Below are positions 11,053 to 20,416 of a stretch of 64,000 bases of DNA, piece after piece. Source of the DNA: Neolewinella aurantiaca (GTDB taxonomy: Bacteria; Bacteroidota; Bacteroidia; Chitinophagales; Saprospiraceae); contig NZ_VOXD01000009.1 in NCBI RefSeq assembly GCF_008014675.1, positions 116,515-180,514 of the forward strand, written 5' to 3'. Each line of letters starts with the position of its first letter. The stretch's first letter is position 1. A program made the position numbers and the translations under genes. A model generated the notes under the pieces. That model made no database searches. It was not told the DNA's origin and saw only the letters and a list, made by a program, of their open reading frames with translations.

Positions 11053-11080
11053 CAAAACGGGGCAAAGACCAGGCTTACCC

Positions 11081-12160
11081 TTACTTAACATTAGCCGTCT
11101 GTAAGACTTGTACCAATTCCTCCATCAGCTCCCGCTTCTTGCGCCCGGGAGCCAGGACAAAACCATCGACCAGCACCAGTTGCCTGCGCGCTTCGTCGTT
11201 GATGAGATAAGACACGAACGGGCCGCCGAGGAAATCGTTTTCCATTTCCCAGATGCCCCGACCCTCCAGCGCGTAATGGCCGTTGAGTTCGGTTGTACTC
11301 ACGAAGAAAGGCAAGTCGCGGTCGTTCACCTTCATGAAAGTGCTGTCCAGAGTGGTGCTCAGGTATTCCCGCCCCACCTGGTCGCGGATAGTGATAAGCC
11401 CCTCTTTGGTCAACTGAGACTGGTCCTCGTAGGGCACGCGGGTGGCCATAATGTTGAGGCTTCCGTTCTTCGTTTTTTTACGAAGCCATGCGAAATCATC
11501 GGACTCTACCGGAACCATATCGTAGCCGCCGGGGATGTCCATCGTTGCTCCCGTACGTTCTGCCACTTTCTCGCCCAGCATCCGGTTAACGCCCTGGAAG
11601 TACGTCGTGATCTTGATGCGTTCGTTTTCCCGTTCCGCGATCCGTTTCACCACAGCCGGGTAGGCTGTGCTCATCCCCGCCAGCAGTTCGGCCTGGTTGC
11701 GGCCCATAAGATAAATCAGTTGCTGGCCGGTGGCCCATTTGTTACGCGCTACGGCGGTACCGAAACCTTCTTCCTTAACCTGCTGTATTCTGGCGTCGCT
11801 AAGGTCTTCTACCACCATTTTGGTGGTAGGGCTTTCTTTCTGGCTCAGATCAGCCAAAACGACATAGTTCCGCAGCTGCTGCAGCGTAGGCTCTTCCCGC
11901 AGGTTGTAGGGCTCAATGTGGCGCACGTCAAAAATAGGCTCGGGCTGGGGTAAGATCAGATAGGGCGATTCGAAAAAGAAGGCCACCGAATCCTGAGCAC
12001 CATCGAGCCACAGTGTACTGTCTGCGATCACATACAGGCTGTTGATTTTGCCGAATGCCGCAGGCGTGGGGCTAAGATTGCTCGTCATTTCGGAGCCGCA
12101 GGAAAAAATGCTCAATCCCAGCAGACCGGCGAGTAAGTAGTTCAGAAAGCGAAAATTCAT
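11081..12160 (-). CDS. DUF4837 family lipoprotein
   Basis: 359 residues from ATG at 12158-12160. N-terminal lipoprotein signal with lipobox IFSC at about 18-21. The body carries features of DUF4837, a Bacteroidota family: a segment on the uncharacterised N-terminal half reading L-I-L-P-Q-P-E-P-I-F-D-V-R-H, and a C-terminal half with GRGIWEMENDFLGGPFVSY and a final L-V-D-G-F-V-L-A-P-G-R-K-K-R-E. Its function is not known. It lies downstream of the MoxR gene (160 bp gap) and ends at a terminator shared with oxyR. Confidence 0.85.
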   Translation of the reverse strand: MNFRFLNYLLAGLLGLSIFSCGSEMTSNLSPTPAAFGKINSLYVIADSTLWLDGAQDSVAFFFESPYLILPQPEPIFDVRHIEPYNLREEPTLQQLRNYVVLADLSQKESPTTKMVVEDLSDARIQQVKEEGFGTAVARNKWATGQQLIYLMGRNQAELLAGMSTAYPAVVKRIAERENERIKITTYFQGVNRMLGEKVAERTGATMDIPGGYDMVPVESDDFAWLRKKTKNGSLNIMATRVPYEDQSQLTKEGLITIRDQVGREYLSTTLDSTFMKVNDRDLPFFVSTTELNGHYALEGRGIWEMENDFLGGPFVSYLINDEARRQLVLVDGFVLAPGRKKRELMEELVQVLQTANVK

Positions 12161-12320
12161 AAAATTGGTTCTATTCAGTTACTGAACAGATGATATTGCC
12201 CGGAGTTCTGGCGTGTGAGGAGAAGAGGAGAAACAAGAAATCAGGAAATTGAAAACGTGGGAATGACCCCTTGTTCTCACCTTCCTGATTCCTGACTTCT
12301 CAATTTTTGACTTCCGGTCC

Positions 12321-13292
12321 TTAGAACAGCGCTTCGATAACGTGCTCTTCGGTGATTCCTTCGGCCTCTGCTTTGTAGTTACGCACGATCCGGTGACGCA
12401 GCACGTACTTGGCAATGGCCTGTACATCCTCGATATCGGGGCTGTACTTACCCGAGATGGCCGCGTGGCACTTAGCACCAAGAACGAGGTACTGACTCGC
12501 CCGGGGGCCGGCACCCCAGCTGATGTAATCGTTGACGTTGGCGGTTGCGCGCTCGGTGTTCGGCCGGGTTTTAGACACCAGACCAACGGCGTATTCCACT
12601 ACGTTGTCGCTAACGGGAATCTTGCGGACAAGCTGCTGGAAATACACGATTTCTTCGCCCGTCAGGATTGTCTTCAGTTCAGATTTACTGACTCCGGTAG
12701 TACCCTTCACTACGGCCAGCTCCTGCTCGTAAGTAGGGTAATCCAGCGGGATGTTGAACATAAAGCGATCAAGCTGGGCCTCGGGCAGCGGGTAAGTTCC
12801 TTCCTGTTCTATAGGGTTCTGGGTGGCCAGTACAAAGAAGGGGCTCGGCAGCAGGTGCCGGACACCGTTGACGGTCACAGAGCGCTCCTGCATCGCTTCC
12901 AGCAGGGCAGCCTGTGTTTTGGGAGGCGTACGGTTGATCTCATCGGCCAGGACGATGTTGGCAAAGATCGGGCCTTCGGCAAAATCGAATTTCTTCTGAT
13001 CGTTCAGGATTTCAGAACCGGTGATATCCGTCGGCATCAGGTCAGGTGTGAACTGAATGCGCTTGAAGTCGAGGTCAAGCACTTCGGAAATGGTGGAAAC
13101 GAGCAGGGTCTTGGCCAGCCCGGGTACACCCACCAGCAATGAGTGACCATTGGCGAACATGGAGATCAGAACGTTCTTTACTACGTCTTCCTGACCTACA
13201 ATGACTTTGCCGATCTCGGCGCGCAGGTCCTGGTAAGCTTTAGCTAATGCATCGACGGCTTCTACGTCGGACTTAAAGTTGGGTTGTGCCAT
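12321..13292 (-). CDS. MoxR family AAA+ ATPase
   Basis: 323 residues from ATG at 13290-13292. Walker A is GVPGLAKT with Lys61; Walker B is IVLADEINR at about 113-121; sensor 1 is F-V-L-A-T-Q-N-P-I-E-Q-E-G-T-Y-P-L-P-E-A at about 152-171, followed by the AAA lid domain. MoxR proteins are cytoplasmic chaperone-like ATPases that mature metal-dependent or envelope complexes, usually with DUF58 and VWA proteins. None of those partners is next to this gene in the window; the neighbours are a DUF4837 lipoprotein downstream and a BCCT transporter upstream, so its client cannot be inferred. Confidence 0.95.
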   Translation of the reverse strand: MAQPNFKSDVEAVDALAKAYQDLRAEIGKVIVGQEDVVKNVLISMFANGHSLLVGVPGLAKTLLVSTISEVLDLDFKRIQFTPDLMPTDITGSEILNDQKKFDFAEGPIFANIVLADEINRTPPKTQAALLEAMQERSVTVNGVRHLLPSPFFVLATQNPIEQEGTYPLPEAQLDRFMFNIPLDYPTYEQELAVVKGTTGVSKSELKTILTGEEIVYFQQLVRKIPVSDNVVEYAVGLVSKTRPNTERATANVNDYISWGAGPRASQYLVLGAKCHAAISGKYSPDIEDVQAIAKYVLRHRIVRNYKAEAEGITEEHVIEALF

Positions 13293-13445
13293 GGGGTTGT
13301 TTCGAATAAGGCTCCAAAAGTCGTTAAAATGCGGGACAATGTCTAATTGTTGTTCTCCAGATCGGGTTTTAGCCGGATTGAGCTAAAGTATTTCTCTTTC
13401 GGGCTGTATTTCGGGTGGTTTCCCGTTCCGCCGCCGCATTGCTCT

Positions 13446-13476
13446 TTCAACTTTCTTTGCACCCGCGCCCGCGCCC
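13446..13476 (+). repeat. CACCTGCG dispersed repeat copy overlapping a stop codon
   Basis: TCAACTTTCTTTGCACCCGC then GCCCGCGCCCC; centre dinucleotide CC. The stop codon of the BCCT gene lies inside it, so the repeat encodes the last residues G-R-G-R-G-C-K-E-S of the transporter. Confidence 0.75.
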
Positions 13477-14904
13477 CGATGATGTCCAAATCAGCTTAAC
13501 CAGACTTGCCCCCGCCAAAATGAACAACAACATCGCCGGAAATCCGCCCAGCGTATTGATGAGCCGGATGCCGTCTATTCCCGCAAACGCAACCATCGTC
13601 CAGGACACAACTCCCACAACACCTCCCCACAACAGTTTTACCCACAAGGGAGCTTCCGGATGTTGCGGCGTAATGCCCTCAACACAAAGCGCGCTCATCG
13701 CCGACACGTTGGAATCTGCCGCCGTAACGTAAGACAAAAACACCAGCACAAGGAACAACACCGGCGTAACCTCCGCCAACGGCAGGGTCTCCAGCAGGAC
13801 GTAAATGATCGCTTCCGGCCCGCTCTCTTGCAGCGCGGCAGTGAGGAGGCCGCTCTCATCGGTCACCAGGCCAATGGCCCCGAAACACATCATCCAGAAT
13901 GCACCGAACAGTGAAGTGTACAGCAGGTTAACCCTGATGAATTCCCTTACCGTGTAGCCTATACCCAGGCGCCCCAGAAACAAGGCCGTTACCGGCGCCC
14001 AGGCGTACCACCCCGCCCAGTAAAAAGAAGTCCACGCGCGGCCCCAGGCCGCGTCGATCCCTTCGTCGAGCCCCAGGCTCCGTGGAACAAAACTAAGGAT
14101 GTAGTCTCCCGCGCCCTCCAGACTAAGCCCCGCCGCCGACAGCGTAGGCCCGGCCAGAAAAACAAATAATGCGAGGCATATGAAACCAACCATGTTCATA
14201 CTGCTAAGCAAACGAATCCCCCGCTGCAAACCGCTCGCCGCCGAAATGCTGAACGCCAAAACGATGGCGCCAATTATGCCCCCGAGTACCACCGGAGACC
14301 GCCCCAGTCCCAAACCTCCCGACAACGATAAACTCCCCGCCCCCAACGCGCCAGCCATGCCCGCAACCAACGCAAAAAGACAAAGCGAATCGATGAGCGA
14401 ACCTCCGAGGTGATGTATCCGGCCGCCAAATACCGGCTCGAGCAAAGAACTTAGCGCGAAGGGCTGCTGCCGGTTGTAAAAAACAAGGGCAAAAAGCAAG
14501 CCCCCGAGCGTGTACATTCCGTAGGGCGTTATCGTCCAGTGTAAGAGCATGGTGCTCATCGCAAAAACGGATGGCTCACCGGCCCCCGCCGCAGGCGGGG
14601 CGCTGTAATGGTAAATTGGCTCAGCCGTTCCCCAAAACAGAATGCCCGTAGCTATCGTCGTGCAAACCGTAACCGCAAACCACCGGGACCGGCTCAGCAA
14701 GGGCGTTGCCTGCTGGCCTCCGATCTTAACCCGCCCCAGCGGACTGACGTACGCCGCGGTCACAACAAACAGACAGGCAAACATCGACCAGTTGAAGAGC
14801 CAGTCGAAATGCAGCATCAGCCAATCCGAACAACCTTTCAGGAACACAACCATCTCTTCCGGAGCCGCCAGACCGTAAACGGCAGCAGCGAGCAACGGCA
14901 ACAA
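13447..14904 (-). CDS. BCCT family betaine/carnitine/choline-type transporter
   Basis: 485 residues as started at a TTG (14902-14904), with about 12 membrane helices. Family signatures: GILFWGTAEPIYHY at about 101-114 and the substrate Trp-rich stretch F-Y-W-A-G-W-Y-A-W-A-P near 293-303. The family imports quaternary ammonium compounds (glycine betaine, choline, carnitine) with sodium or protons, mostly for osmoprotection. The start is uncertain: the frame stays open upstream (R-L-R-R-S-V-L-F-P-P before the TTG) but no ATG or GTG is seen, and the N-terminal tail of the family is only partly covered. The C-terminal nine residues come from a dispersed repeat. Substrate not determinable. Confidence 0.9.
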   Translation of the reverse strand: MLPLLAAAVYGLAAPEEMVVFLKGCSDWLMLHFDWLFNWSMFACLFVVTAAYVSPLGRVKIGGQQATPLLSRSRWFAVTVCTTIATGILFWGTAEPIYHYSAPPAAGAGEPSVFAMSTMLLHWTITPYGMYTLGGLLFALVFYNRQQPFALSSLLEPVFGGRIHHLGGSLIDSLCLFALVAGMAGALGAGSLSLSGGLGLGRSPVVLGGIIGAIVLAFSISAASGLQRGIRLLSSMNMVGFICLALFVFLAGPTLSAAGLSLEGAGDYILSFVPRSLGLDEGIDAAWGRAWTSFYWAGWYAWAPVTALFLGRLGIGYTVREFIRVNLLYTSLFGAFWMMCFGAIGLVTDESGLLTAALQESGPEAIIYVLLETLPLAEVTPVLFLVLVFLSYVTAADSNVSAMSALCVEGITPQHPEAPLWVKLLWGGVVGVVSWTMVAFAGIDGIRLINTLGGFPAMLLFILAGASLVKLIWTSSGRGRGCKES

Positions 14905-15081
14905 AGGCGGAAACAGTACTGATCTTCGTAAACGGATAGGAGCTATGTGTTTGGTTCTCTCTCCGGTAAAGGTAACACCAGCCTGCCCGTAGGCCTACGG
15001 CTCAGGCCACGGCTACTGCAAACGGACTTTAGGCCGCAGCGTAAAATCAAAAACAGAGAATCAAAATTTCTGGCCTTCCAC

Positions 15082-15780
15082 TCAGGAACACGGCCATACC
15101 CATTCGCTGAGCGGCAACCGCGCTCCACCGAAGTTGAAGTGCCACCATTCTGTCCGGATGGTAAGAAAGCCGTGCTTACGCATGGCTGCTTGAAACAGCT
15201 TCCGGTTGGCCAGTACTTCTTCGGGTAAATTAGTTGTTGTGGTATAGGCTTCTTCACCAAAGAAGTCGTAGGTCGTCCCCATGTCTAATTCTTCGCCCGT
15301 ATCGAGCTGTACTATGGTCAAATCAGCCGCGGCGCCCCGGCTGTGCAGGCTTCCTCGTTTGGGGTTGGCGACGTAACGCGGGTCCGGTAAAACATCCCAC
15401 AGGCGCTGTTGATAAGGCCCGGGGCGGTAACAATCATACATTTTCAGGCCCAGCCCCTTTGTCTTCAGGTCGTGGTGCACCTTCAGTAGTGCGCGCGCTA
15501 CCTGAGGCCGGTAGAAACAACGGCCGCAGTCGTATATAACCTGCTTCATAAAGTTGTTATCCGTTGCGTACCGGATATCGAGGCGGATGGTAGAGTCAAG
15601 GGTAACCATCTCGGTCCACTGGCTCGTATCATAATCGTAAACCGGAGCGGGCGGTGGTGGCGGCGGTGGCACTTCTACGGGGAAGGCGGCGGCTAGTACC
15701 GGGGTGTTTTCCCGGGCGCGGCCGCAGGTACAAAGCAGGAAGCTTACGGAGAGCAGTGTGAGTAGGATACGAATCGGCAT
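15082..15780 (-). CDS. VanX-type D-alanyl-D-alanine dipeptidase, lipoprotein (M15D)
   Basis: 232 residues from ATG at 15778-15780, which opens into a lipoprotein signal (MPIRILLTLLSVSFLLCTCG). A proline-rich linker of about nine prolines (38-45) leads to the zinc peptidase domain. Catalytic and metal residues of the M15D family are visible: Arg119 in Y-R-P, His146 and Asp153 in S-L-H-S-R-G-A-A-A-D, Glu211 and His214 in EWWHF. The family hydrolyses D-Ala-D-Ala, in most bacteria for cell-wall recycling rather than vancomycin resistance; no vanH/vanA partners are nearby. The lipobox is encoded by a dispersed repeat copy (15707-15740). Confidence 0.9.
   Translation of the reverse strand: MPIRILLTLLSVSFLLCTCGRARENTPVLAAAFPVEVPPPPPPPAPVYDYDTSQWTEMVTLDSTIRLDIRYATDNNFMKQVIYDCGRCFYRPQVARALLKVHHDLKTKGLGLKMYDCYRPGPYQQRLWDVLPDPRYVANPKRGSLHSRGAAADLTIVQLDTGEELDMGTTYDFFGEEAYTTTTNLPEEVLANRKLFQAAMRKHGFLTIRTEWWHFNFGGARLPLSEWVWPCS
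15707..15740 (-). repeat. CACCTGCG dispersed repeat copy, coding
   Basis: Minus strand reads TTTGTACCTGCGGCCGCGCC then CGGGAAAAC. It encodes C-T-C-G-R-A-R-E-N, i.e. the lipid-modified Cys and the start of the mature VanX-type lipoprotein. Confidence 0.85.
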
Positions 15781-15861
15781 GGGGCTAAGGTAATGATATC
15801 GTACCGGACCTGAAGACAGACCGCCCCGCCGCCGGAGCACGCTCTTCCGGCCGCAGTTGTA

Positions 15862-18465
15862 CTACCTGAACCCTATCCGCAAACTCAGATCGGGCGTGAA
15901 CCCCAAACCGGTTCGGTCTACTTCTTCCAGGTCATACCGGTTTGGTGCCGGCAGCCCCGTTGCACTGACGAGGTACTGTCGTTCCAGTAAATTCCTCCTG
16001 CCGTAAAGGTTGCTCACTGAAAGGCCGGCACGGGCATACCAGCGCTTACCGGTGGGTACAAGCTCTCGAAACACCGAGAAATCCAACCGGTGAAAGGCCG
16101 GCAACCGGGCCTCGTTGGTCGGTCCTACTTCCAGGCGGTTTACCAACCAGTCGCTTCCCGGCCAGACCTCAGTTAGCACCTTACGGAATTCGGTGTACCT
16201 GATTCCGGAGTGAATTCTCCACCCCACAGAGGCCGACCAGCCGTTGTTGGTATAGGTATGGATGAGCTGTAACTGGTGCCGCCTGTCGTTGTCGGCGGGG
16301 AAGTAATCCGGCCCCAGCTCCGGGAAGCGCCATTTCGTATTGCTCAGCGTGTAGATGGCCCAACTCCTCCAATTGGCCCAACGTTTCTTCACCAGTACAT
16401 CTACTCCCAGTGCGCGGGATGTCCCTTTCGTAAACCCTTCCCGCAACAGCAGGGTGTTAATGGTTGTGATGCCATTTATCCTTTTGTAATAACCTTCCAC
16501 ATCAAAAAACCAGTCGCCGGCCTCGCCACTTATCCCCAGGCTTCCTTCCCTGCCGGCAGCCACCGGCAGCCGGCCGTTGTCGGCCAGCGTCCACAACGAG
16601 ACCATCGAACTGACCCTTTGCGCATTGAGGTTCACGATCTCTTGCGTAAACTGATGGCTCTCTCCGTAAGCGGCCTTTACCAGCCAGTCTTTTCCTGTCC
16701 GGTACCCCAGGCTGAGACGAGGCTCCGGATACACTTCGCCGGTTGGCTCGTAGTACTGCAGGCGCAGCCCTGCTTCTACAAACAGCCGCTCTTTCCCCTG
16801 CCAGTGGTAGTTTCCGTACGCGGCTACTGCGTTGGCCATCCCCCCGCTGAACGAAAACGCGCCGAGACTATCGGTCAGTAAGTCTTCCGTCAGGTAATCC
16901 AATTCATGCCGAAACTGCTGTGCCTGAACCCCAGCCTGCAATGTGCTTTGACCAACTACCGGTAGTTCGTATTCCACCCTTGCTGAACTTTCCTCGATTT
17001 CACTGGCCCTGCGGGAGGAAACCCCATCCCCGCCGTTTTGAAAGCTAGTGCCTCCCTTACCACTAAATGCGGAGAGCGTCAGTTGAACCAAGACCTCCCC
17101 CTTGCCCAACGGCTGGCGGTAATTGCCACTTATTCCATCGTTTTTAACGATGAGGCCTTCCGCAAAGAACCGGTTCGTGTTTCCCCGCCCGATCAGATAG
17201 CCGAAATCATCGTGCTGCGAGAACCCGCTCACCGTGAGCGTCTGCTCCGGGCTGAAGTTGTAGCGCCACCGACCGTTGAACTCTCTGAAGTTGAAGTCTT
17301 CCCGCTGTGGCAGATTGTTTTCCTCCGCCCTCAGTATTCGGGCAAATACATCTCCCTGGAATACCTGGGCCCGGTAACCTTCGTAGGCAGGCCCCTCGCT
17401 GAGGAACCCGGGCGAGCCACGAAACGCCAGTTGAAGGTCGGATTTCCCCCCGGCCAGCGGCGCTTTCACGAAGGCGTCTGCCGTCAGCAAACTCAATCCC
17501 GCACCGGCACTCAGGGTCTTCGCAACTTTTTCGTCCGTATTTATTTCCACCAGGCCGCCTACCCTGCCACCAAAAGCAGCTCCGACACCGCCCCGCCACA
17601 CATTTACCTCATCGATCAGTTCTGAGCTGAACGGTGAAATCATCGAAAAAAAGTGTCCGCCGGTATACACGGGAATCCCGTCCCAAAGTACCAGGTTCTG
17701 ATCCGGGCTTCCACCCCGGATGCTCAGGCCTCCAGCCGTTTCTTCGGTGTTGGAAATGCCCGGCAGCAGAGAAAGTGTACGAAATACTTCCGGACCGGTA
17801 AAGCCCGGCACCGCAGGTGCCCGACTCGGGTCTACCCGGATGAAAGCTCCGTCTTCCGGCGCGCTGATGCCATCTGACAGGTATTCGGACACCAACACCG
17901 AACTGAGTTCGATCGCAGATAGCCGGAGCGAAATGCGCCGCGAATTACCGCTCACGAAATCCTTCAACCGCACCTCTTCACTCTCATACCCCAGGTAAGC
18001 CAGGTAAACCAAATCTTCCGGGGCTGCAGTGATTACTCCTCTGAATCGTCCGCTTTCATCGGTGGTTGCAGCTTTTCCGGGAAACTGAAGGGGGACAAAG
18101 GGAAGCGCCAGCCCGTCGGTGCTTTGCACTACAAAATCCAGCTCCCAGCTGCGTTCGGTACTGGCCGGCACCGGCTTTAGGCTTATGTAGCCCTCGCCCA
18201 AAACCGCAGCCTGCAGGTTGTTTGCCCCAAACAGGCATTGTTCGATTTCTGCCCAGCCGGCTTCATCGAATTGGCAGTTGACCGTACACGCTTCAATTTC
18301 TGCGTTCGGGAAGGAGAAATTGAGGTCAAACTTTTTCTCCAGATGGCTGATGGCATCTCGCAGAGGGACATCAGAAAAACCCACGCTGAGCTGTACGCTC
18401 TGCAGGTCCTGAGCAGATACTCCACAGGTTAGCAACAACAGCAATAGTATCGCGACAAAGCGCAT
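15862..18465 (-). CDS. TonB-dependent receptor with STN and carboxypeptidase-like domains
   Basis: 867 residues from ATG at 18463-18465. Signal peptide (MRFVAILLLLLLTCGVSAQ), then an STN/secretin-like signalling domain (about 22-100, VPLRDAISHLEKKFDLNFSF), a carboxypeptidase-like regulatory beta-sandwich (about 105-190, ALPFVPLQFPGKAATTDESG), a plug domain with LSIRGGSPDQNLVLWDGIPVY at about 245-265, and a 22-strand-type barrel ending in a hydrophobic F-R. It imports a large substrate through the outer membrane with TonB energy. The STN domain plus the FecR and ECF sigma genes just upstream in transcription point to FecA-like transenvelope signalling that induces the operon when the substrate binds. 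No SusD or siderophore gene is adjacent, so the ligand is unknown. Confidence 0.93.
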   Translation of the reverse strand: MRFVAILLLLLLTCGVSAQDLQSVQLSVGFSDVPLRDAISHLEKKFDLNFSFPNAEIEACTVNCQFDEAGWAEIEQCLFGANNLQAAVLGEGYISLKPVPASTERSWELDFVVQSTDGLALPFVPLQFPGKAATTDESGRFRGVITAAPEDLVYLAYLGYESEEVRLKDFVSGNSRRISLRLSAIELSSVLVSEYLSDGISAPEDGAFIRVDPSRAPAVPGFTGPEVFRTLSLLPGISNTEETAGGLSIRGGSPDQNLVLWDGIPVYTGGHFFSMISPFSSELIDEVNVWRGGVGAAFGGRVGGLVEINTDEKVAKTLSAGAGLSLLTADAFVKAPLAGGKSDLQLAFRGSPGFLSEGPAYEGYRAQVFQGDVFARILRAEENNLPQREDFNFREFNGRWRYNFSPEQTLTVSGFSQHDDFGYLIGRGNTNRFFAEGLIVKNDGISGNYRQPLGKGEVLVQLTLSAFSGKGGTSFQNGGDGVSSRRASEIEESSARVEYELPVVGQSTLQAGVQAQQFRHELDYLTEDLLTDSLGAFSFSGGMANAVAAYGNYHWQGKERLFVEAGLRLQYYEPTGEVYPEPRLSLGYRTGKDWLVKAAYGESHQFTQEIVNLNAQRVSSMVSLWTLADNGRLPVAAGREGSLGISGEAGDWFFDVEGYYKRINGITTINTLLLREGFTKGTSRALGVDVLVKKRWANWRSWAIYTLSNTKWRFPELGPDYFPADNDRRHQLQLIHTYTNNGWSASVGWRIHSGIRYTEFRKVLTEVWPGSDWLVNRLEVGPTNEARLPAFHRLDFSVFRELVPTGKRWYARAGLSVSNLYGRRNLLERQYLVSATGLPAPNRYDLEEVDRTGLGFTPDLSLRIGFR

Positions 18466-18471
18466 GTTTTT

Positions 18472-19431
18472 TTATTCTAAGGGACGAAAGCTTACTACAG
18501 CACCTACTCTCTCATATTCAAATCCGGGGATCGGGTTCAGGGCTTGCTCTAAGGCGAGTTCCAGGTCATCGTTCTTGAACGTGACGGTATAAGTCTCTTG
18601 TACATCCAGCCCGGCGGGACGATCCACGGTTATGTCATACTGACGCTCCAGCTCGTCCAGAATCTCTTTTAGTGGCCGGTTAACAAATACCGATTTACCC
18701 GATAACCAGTCTAGTTGTTCGGTGCCCGTCGCGGCTGCCAGCACGACCGTATCTCCCAGGCTCCGGCTAACCGATTGCCCCGGGCCGATAGGATAATCCT
18801 GCGGATCGCCCACGAACCGGACGCTTACTTTTCCCGAAGTACAACTCACCGCTAACCTGTCTTCGCGGCTGTAGACATTGAACGAGGTGCCCAACACACG
18901 AACACTGCCCTGCTTCGTATTCACAACGAAGGGAATTGTCGATTTTTCTACTTCAAAATAAGCTTCTCCGTTCAGGGAAGCCGTTCGTTGGGTATCCGTA
19001 ACAATGAAGCCGAATTCACTCCCGGCGTTAACCTGGGCAGTCGACCCGTCTTTCAGTGCTGCCGTTCGCTGGGCTCCGTTTGCGGTTACAAACGAGGCCG
19101 CCTCCGGTCGCATCAGGAACCAGAAAGAAAGAATCAACGCAACTGCTGCGGCAACCGACCAGGGCCAAATGCGCTTAAGCAGGCGCGGCCGCGGGTGCAG
19201 AGCACGTTCTTTAGCTCCCCCCTTCGCCAGCGATGCTTGTTTCGATTTCAACTTCCCGAACTCAGCTTCCGCATCAAAAGCCGGAGGTTTCATCCGGCCC
19301 AGGTGCTCAACTATGCGTTCGTAACCGGCAAAGTCCGCTCTCAACCGAAACTCCTCCTGCTCAGCAGGAGACAGTTCTCCGCTCAGCCAGCGGGCGAGAA
19401 AGGTATCATCCTTGAAGTCTGGCGTAGCCAT
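18472..19431 (-). CDS. FecR family anti-sigma regulator
   Basis: 319 residues from ATG at 19429-19431. The first 90 residues are cytoplasmic and start with FLARWLSGELSPAEQEEF, the sigma-binding part. One membrane helix follows (about 90-106, WPWSVAAAVALILSFWFLM), then the periplasmic FecR domain (about 115-215, NGAQRTAALKDGSTAQVNAGS, F-V-V-N-T-K-Q-G-S-V-R-V-L-G-T-S-F-N-V) and a C-terminal STN-like segment. It holds the ECF sigma factor until the TonB receptor signals. Six bp separate it from the receptor gene. A dispersed repeat copy lies in the cytoplasmic linker, encoding L-H-P-R-P-R-L. Confidence 0.93.
   Translation of the reverse strand: MATPDFKDDTFLARWLSGELSPAEQEEFRLRADFAGYERIVEHLGRMKPPAFDAEAEFGKLKSKQASLAKGGAKERALHPRPRLLKRIWPWSVAAAVALILSFWFLMRPEAASFVTANGAQRTAALKDGSTAQVNAGSEFGFIVTDTQRTASLNGEAYFEVEKSTIPFVVNTKQGSVRVLGTSFNVYSREDRLAVSCTSGKVSVRFVGDPQDYPIGPGQSVSRSLGDTVVLAAATGTEQLDWLSGKSVFVNRPLKEILDELERQYDITVDRPAGLDVQETYTVTFKNDDLELALEQALNPIPGFEYERVGAVVSFRPLE
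19181..19206 (-). repeat. CACCTGCG dispersed repeat copy, coding
   Basis: Minus strand reads CTCTGCACCCGCGGCCGCGC then CTGCT. It is translated in the cytoplasmic linker of the FecR-like protein, just before the membrane helix. Confidence 0.75.
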
Positions 19432-19463
19432 AATTGCGTGATGTTGCTCTGATATGTGTTTAC

Positions 19464-19596
19464 AACCATACTACTGGACATTTCGCTTCGCGGCTTCTTC
19501 GAGGTTTGGTTCCCTCTCCGCTTCGCCTTAGGCGAAGCTTTCTGGAGAGGGCGGAGGGTGAGGTGGAAAATCAAAAATGTCCAGTAGTATGTGGTT
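19464..19596. repeat. Nested inverted repeat element A
   Basis: Outer arms 19464-19483 and 19575-19596 share ATACTACTGGACATTT as a perfect 16-bp inverted match, with AACC further out. Inside is a second palindrome, CCCTCTCC (19512-19519) / GGAGAGGG (19544-19551), around CTTCGCC-TTA-GGCGAAG. It lies between the ECF sigma gene and the FecR gene, where it may reduce read-through or stabilise RNA. Confidence 0.75.
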
Positions 19597-19686
19597 ATAA
19601 CCCTTTCCTGCTCGTTTACCCTACCCTACGGTTGAAATATTCATGAGATTTCTTTTACGCTTCCCGGAGGCCAGCTTTTTAACGCG

Positions 19687-20205
19687 TCAAATCCCCGGGT
19701 GCAATTCCCTGAGGCTAGCCAGAGCCCGGTGCATCCGTTTTTCCACCGCTTTCTGGCTGATGCCAAGCAATTCAGCTATTTCCCGGTACTTCAGGCCGTC
19801 CATTCTGTTCATCAAAAAAACTTCTCGAGCTCCGTCGGGCAGGGCTTCCAGTGCTGCTTCCAGCTGAGCCTGAAACTCACGCTCTTCCAGTTCTTCCTGA
19901 GGCGAAGCATAAACCGGCTCCGGCCCCTGCTGTCGCCACTCGTACTTCAACGCTACTTTTTCCCGGGCTTTCTGCTTAAAAAAAATATTTTCCCCGACCT
20001 TAAAAAGCCAGCCACCGGCCTTTTCCGGCAGCACTTTTGCACAGTTCTCCCACAAACGCAGAAAACATTCCTGCACTATATCTCCGGCATTTTCAGCATT
20101 GCCCGTACGGTAGTACAAAAAGTTACGAAGCTTAGGCGCAAGATCCTGATAAACAGATTTATACACCACGTCTCCACAAACACCTTCGGCTATATCCGCT
20201 TTCAT
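19687..20205 (-). CDS. ECF sigma-70 factor
   Basis: 172 residues from ATG at 20203-20205. Region 2 includes L-R-N-F-L-Y-Y-R-T-G-N-A-E-N-A-G-D-I-V-Q-E-C-F-L-R-L-W-E (about 27-54) and region 4 ends in a helix-turn-helix with GLKYREIAELLGISQKAVEKRMHRA (about 133-157). It belongs to the FecI-like group of Bacteroidota. It is the first gene of the sigma / FecR / TonB-receptor operon; the 255-bp gap to the FecR gene contains inverted repeat element A, which is unusual since these two are often close together. Confidence 0.93.
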   Translation of the reverse strand: MKADIAEGVCGDVVYKSVYQDLAPKLRNFLYYRTGNAENAGDIVQECFLRLWENCAKVLPEKAGGWLFKVGENIFFKQKAREKVALKYEWRQQGPEPVYASPQEELEEREFQAQLEAALEALPDGAREVFLMNRMDGLKYREIAELLGISQKAVEKRMHRALASLRELHPGI

Positions 20206-20416
20206 ATTTCATGGTTCAAACGTGAAAGATTTTATTTTTTATCGTTGCTCAAGGTAGGGTAAAAATGGGTTTAAGAATTAGACAGTACGAACCGCGGCCA
20301 CAACGCTACAGGAACTGATCACCCTGAAAACGACGTGGCTTAAAGGCGGAAAATCTATCTAACCCGGGGAGGCCAAAATCGATATTTATCCTTCCCAGTA
20401 CATCAATACAATTTCC

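Noticed and set aside
12179..12586. 135-codon minus-strand frame
   Set aside because: Overlaps the 3' part of the MoxR gene in another frame; Ser/Pro/Thr-rich product typical of shadow frames.
15082..15780. Vancomycin resistance determinant
   Set aside because: A VanX-type dipeptidase alone, without vanH, vanA or a VanRS system, points to cell-wall recycling.
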